Source of the DNA: JBJKRF01 sp046704785
Lineage (GTDB): Bacteria; Chloroflexota; Anaerolineae; Anaerolineales; Villigracilaceae
Assembly: GCA_046704785.1 (NCBI GenBank)
Contig: JBJKRF010000109.1
Span: 1 to 8,179 of the forward strand
Reading direction: 5' to 3'
Length of the DNA stretch: 8,179 nucleotides
The notes below the pieces were generated by a model that ran no database searches, was not told where the DNA came from, and was given only the letters and a program-made list of their open reading frames with translations. How positions within the stretch are numbered: the stretch's first letter is position 1; each line of letters starts with the position of its first letter. Positions 6,529 to 8,179 of the stretch are shown piece by piece. Position numbers and translations under genes: made by a program.

Positions 6529-7631
6529 GCACGTTTTCCGGTCGCCTGGGCCTCGTCCAACGTGTATTGCCTTCCTATCGCGTTCCCTTCTTCGATGCCC
6601 TGTCGGCCAACTGCGAAGGCGGCTTGTCGTTGTTCGCAGGCTTGCCTCGCCCGGACGAGTCGATTGCCACGACCGCGCAATTAATGGCCGCCCGTCACGC
6701 GCCTGCCCACAATCTTCACCTTTTTTCTCCGTCCAGCCCGTTCTACTTCTGCTACCAACGTGGATTAACCGCCTGGCTCACCGACTGGAATCCTGACGCG
6801 CTGATCGTCGAAGCGAACTTCCGTTACTTGTCCAGCCCGGCAGCCATCGACTGGATGCACAGGCACAAGCGTCCGGTGATCGGCTGGGGATTAGGCGCAC
6901 CGCTTGGCCGCGGCCCGCTCTCCGTTTTACGCGCGCGCTTCCTGCGTCGCTTCGATGCCCTGATCGCCTATTCGGCGCGTGGCGCGGAACAATACGTCGC
7001 CAATGGATGTCCCGTTGAGCGGGTCTTCGTCGCGCCGAATGCAGTCGCCCCCGCCCCAACTCATCCCCAGCCCTCCCGCGCGGACTCGTTCTCCCCGCAG
7101 CCGGTTGTCCTGTTCGTCGGACGGCTCCAGGCCCGCAAGCGCATAGCATCCCTGCTGAATGCCTGTGCGGCTCTCCCCATGGAACTCCGGCCCCGATTAG
7201 TGATTGTCGGTGACGGCCCTGAACTGGAGACCCTGCAAGTGCTGGCGCGCAGCCTGTACCCATCGGCTGAATTTGTCGGCGCCCGGCGCGGCCCACAACT
7301 TGCGCCATTCTTCCAGGCCGCCGACCTGTTCGTCTTGCCCGGCACCGGCGGGCTGGCCGTGCAGGAAGCCATGTCGTACGGTCTGCCGGTCATCGTGGCA
7401 CAAGGAGATGGCACCCAGGGCGATCTGGTACGGCCTGAAAACGGCTGGCTGCTCCCCTCGAACGATGAAGCTGCATTGACGGAAACGCTGCGCGAAGCGC
7501 TGAGCGATTCCGGACGTCTGCGGGCGATGGGTGCGGCGTCCTACCGGATCGTAAAAGATGAAGTCAACCTGGGAAAAATGGTAGAAACGTTCATTGATGT
7601 GCTGAACAAAACGACGCAAAAGTCGCTATAA
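6525..7631 (+). CDS. GT4-family (GT-B fold) glycosyltransferase
   Basis: This 368-residue protein is a second GT4-type glycosyltransferase, expected in the cytoplasm or on the inner face of the membrane. The N-terminus begins GLVQRVLPSYRVPFFDAL, the typical first beta strand and loop of this group. VFVAPNAV marks the interdomain linker. The donor domain shows VVLFVGRLQARKRI (Arg200, Lys205), VIVGDGPELETL (from Gly229) and LPGTGGLAVQEAMSYGLPVIV (from residue 271, Glu281). Gly273 stands where the first Glu of EX7E would be, which is common in the LPGxGGL subgroup. The ATG at 6525 overlaps the previous stop as ATGA, and GGGGAAG at 6509-6515 may act as a weak ribosome site; a TTG at 6474 would add 17 unlikely residues. 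The stop codon lies inside the next promoter, so this appears to be the last gene of the operon. The substrate is unknown. Confidence 0.88.
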   Translation: MSTFSGRLGLVQRVLPSYRVPFFDALSANCEGGLSLFAGLPRPDESIATTAQLMAARHAPAHNLHLFSPSSPFYFCYQRGLTAWLTDWNPDALIVEANFRYLSSPAAIDWMHRHKRPVIGWGLGAPLGRGPLSVLRARFLRRFDALIAYSARGAEQYVANGCPVERVFVAPNAVAPAPTHPQPSRADSFSPQPVVLFVGRLQARKRIASLLNACAALPMELRPRLVIVGDGPELETLQVLARSLYPSAEFVGARRGPQLAPFFQAADLFVLPGTGGLAVQEAMSYGLPVIVAQGDGTQGDLVRPENGWLLPSNDEAALTETLREALSDSGRLRAMGAASYRIVKDEVNLGKMVETFIDVLNKTTQKSL

Positions 7632-7632
7632 T
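7603..7632 (+). promoter_or_regulatory. Promoter for the DUF1905 gene, overlapping the previous stop codon
   Basis: TATAAT at 7627-7632 matches the -10 consensus fully, and TGAACA at 7603-7608 is a 4/6 match to the -35 box with an 18-nt spacer. The TAA stop of the upstream glycosyltransferase (7629-7631) is part of the -10 box. The predicted transcription start is near 7639, giving a leader of about 35 nt before the ATG at 7674. No intrinsic terminator separates the two genes, so read-through from the operon is also possible. Confidence 0.5.
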
Positions 7633-7659
7633 TTTATTGATGCGTGGGTGTTAGCAACC

Positions 7660-7663
7660 GGAG
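7660..7663 (+). promoter_or_regulatory. Ribosome binding site (GGAG) supporting the start at 7674
   Basis: GGAG lies 10 nt before the ATG at 7674. It favours this start over the in-frame GTG at 7644, which would add ten residues that are not part of the conserved domain. It is the clearest Shine-Dalgarno-like site in the window. Confidence 0.5.
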
Positions 7664-7673
7664 TTTCGTTATC

Positions 7674-7958
7674 ATGAACATCGAGTTTGACGGCACAATC
7701 TGGTTCTGGAAAGGCCCTGCCCCCTGGTACTTTGTGACCGTCCCGCTGGAGCAGTGCAGTGACCTGAAATCTATCTCAGGGTTCGTAACTTATGGTTGGG
7801 GAATGATTCCGGTTCATGTTCGGATCGGCAAAACGGAGTGGAAGACTTCCTTGTTTCCCAAAGATGGCCGCTATATCGTGCCCATCAAGACCAGCGTCCG
7901 CAAAGCGGAAAACCTCCGGGAAGGCGACAAAGTGACCATCAGACTCGAAGTTTACTGA
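7674..7958 (+). CDS. DUF1905 domain protein
   Basis: This 94-residue protein is almost entirely one DUF1905 domain (small, mostly beta). The recognisable blocks are FDGTIWFWKGPAPWYFVTVP near the N-terminus, then GWGMIPVHVRIG, WKTSLFPKDGRYIVPIK and VRKAENLREGDKVTIRLEV to the end. There is no signal peptide or membrane segment, so it should be cytoplasmic. In other bacteria this domain is often joined to a YdeI/OmpD-associated-like domain; here it stands alone. The biochemical role of the family is not established and I assign none. It has its own likely promoter and ribosome site and no evident link to the glycan cluster. Confidence 0.85.
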   Translation: MNIEFDGTIWFWKGPAPWYFVTVPLEQCSDLKSISGFVTYGWGMIPVHVRIGKTEWKTSLFPKDGRYIVPIKTSVRKAENLREGDKVTIRLEVY

Positions 7959-7999
7959 AAAACGAGTACAGAGTCACTAAATTTTCATTTTCATTGTGC

Positions 8000-8028
8000 T
8001 TGCAAAGAAAAGCATAATCCAGTAAAAT
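8000..8028 (+). promoter_or_regulatory. Sigma70-like promoter before the terminal ORF
   Basis: TTGCAA (8000-8005, 4/6 to the -35 consensus) and TAAAAT (8023-8028, 5/6 to the -10 consensus) are separated by exactly 17 nt. The predicted transcription start is at about 8034-8036. This is the best two-box promoter in the window, and it faces the partial ORF at 8109. Confidence 0.6.
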
Positions 8029-8033
8029 AGAAC

Positions 8034-8084
8034 ATGCGTTTCATTTACGGAGCGTATCTACTCACACCCTATCGGATAGGGTAA
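8034..8084 (+). CDS. Possible 16-codon leader mini-ORF
   Basis: An ATG at 8034 opens a 16-residue frame (MRFIYGAYLLTPYRIG) that ends at TAA 8082-8084, at the right edge of the 17-bp palindrome. The ATG lies at the predicted transcription start, so it could only be translated as a leaderless message. No Shine-Dalgarno is present and the residues show no run of one amino acid like a classic attenuator peptide. It is in the same frame as the ORF at 8109, separated from it by two stops. It may be chance. Confidence 0.2.
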   Translation: MRFIYGAYLLTPYRIG

Positions 8085-8104
8085 GAGATTTGGTAAGATA
8101 GGGT
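8066..8104. repeat. Perfect 17-bp palindrome plus a third half-site
   Basis: ACCCTATC (8066-8073), one central G, then GATAGGGT (8075-8082) form a perfect inverted repeat. The half-site GATAGGGT occurs again at 8097-8104, exactly 22 bp after the second copy, about two helical turns. GGTAAGA also recurs at 8080-8086 and 8092-8098. The arrangement suits either an operator for a dimeric regulator or alternative RNA pairing, because the left arm can pair with either right arm. As RNA, the close pairing would be a 7-bp stem with a CGG loop. Confidence 0.75.
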
Positions 8105-8115
8105 CACGATGACCC
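8101..8115. promoter_or_regulatory. Palindrome covering the start codon of the terminal ORF
   Basis: GGGTCA (8101-8106) and TGACCC (8110-8115) form a perfect 6-bp stem around the loop CGA. The ATG at 8109-8111 sits at the loop-stem junction, so folding would hide the initiation codon. The left arm shares GGGT with the third GATAGGGT copy, so this hairpin and the longer upstream pairing cannot form together. Control by this fold is an inference. Confidence 0.5.
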
Positions 8116-8179
8116 GAAACGACTTGGCTCAGATGAGCCACGATGAATTGATTGATCTGGTTCTGGCGCAAGCGCAGCA
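8109..8179 (+). CDS. Start of a probable transposase gene (IS66-like N-terminus), cut by the window end
   Basis: Only the first 23 codons are present, reading MTRNDLAQMSHDELIDLVLA and then QAQ before the window ends. The pattern of a short polar lead, then S-x-D/E-E-L-I-x-L-V-L and Gln-rich residues, resembles the N-terminus of IS66-family transposases, which continues into a coiled coil. That is recall of family style from a very short stretch; another coiled-coil protein is possible. In-frame stops at 8082-8084 and 8094-8096 exclude a start further upstream. No Shine-Dalgarno is clear. GTAA, the usual outer end of IS66 elements, occurs at 8081 and 8093, but neither can be confirmed as an element end without the other side. 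Confidence 0.4.
   Translation, partial: MTRNDLAQMSHDELIDLVLAQAQ

Noticed and set aside
7612..7625. Terminator at CGAC...GTCG near the end of the last glycosyltransferase gene
   Set aside because: The stem is only 4 bp and is followed by TATAATTTTATT, which reads better as a -10 region than as a T-tract.
7981..7995. Short ATTTTC repeat (two copies)
   Set aside because: It is only AT-rich low-complexity sequence in an intergenic gap, with no further copies and no hairpin.

Overview
The window is one dense, single-direction block of cell-surface glycan genes on the + strand, followed by a small stand-alone DUF1905 gene and the first codons of a probable transposase gene. There are no convincing genes on the - strand and no tRNA, rRNA or CRISPR array. 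The organism is a moderately GC-rich bacterium. The bacterial PIG-V/Gpi18-like mannosyltransferases, weak or absent Shine-Dalgarno sites, several non-ATG starts and the IS66-like tail fit a Chloroflexota (Anaerolineae-like) genome. This is an inference from style, not a firm assignment.

Layout: 1-258 is non-coding leader, with an extreme G15/C8 tract near the left edge, a small stem-loop and a perfect TATAAT only 6 nt before the first likely start codon. Seven genes then run head to tail from 259 to 7631, with gaps of at most 43 nt and several start/stop overlaps (11-nt overlap at 2608, GTGA at 5287, ATGA at 6525). In order they encode a serine-acetyltransferase-like hexapeptide acyltransferase, a GT4 glycosyltransferase, a FkbM-type methyltransferase, a polytopic GT-C-like membrane protein, two tandem paralogous PIG-V/Gpi18-like (COG5542-type) membrane glycosyltransferases, and a second GT4 glycosyltransferase. 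A promoter overlapping the last stop codon appears to serve the DUF1905 gene (7674-7958).

The set suggests one pathway. The cytoplasmic GT4 enzymes would build sugars onto a lipid carrier. The acyltransferase and FkbM methyltransferase would decorate them. The three polytopic enzymes would add sugars from polyprenyl-phosphate donors on the outer face of the membrane. No polymerase, flippase or export gene lies inside the window, so the cluster probably continues upstream or the product is a short glycolipid or glycoprotein glycan.

The least ordinary stretch is 8000-8179. A good sigma70-like promoter is followed by a 16-codon mini-ORF, a perfect 17-bp palindrome, a third copy of its half-site, and a second palindrome that covers the start codon of the terminal ORF. 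These elements could form mutually exclusive hairpins that control translation of the probable transposase.
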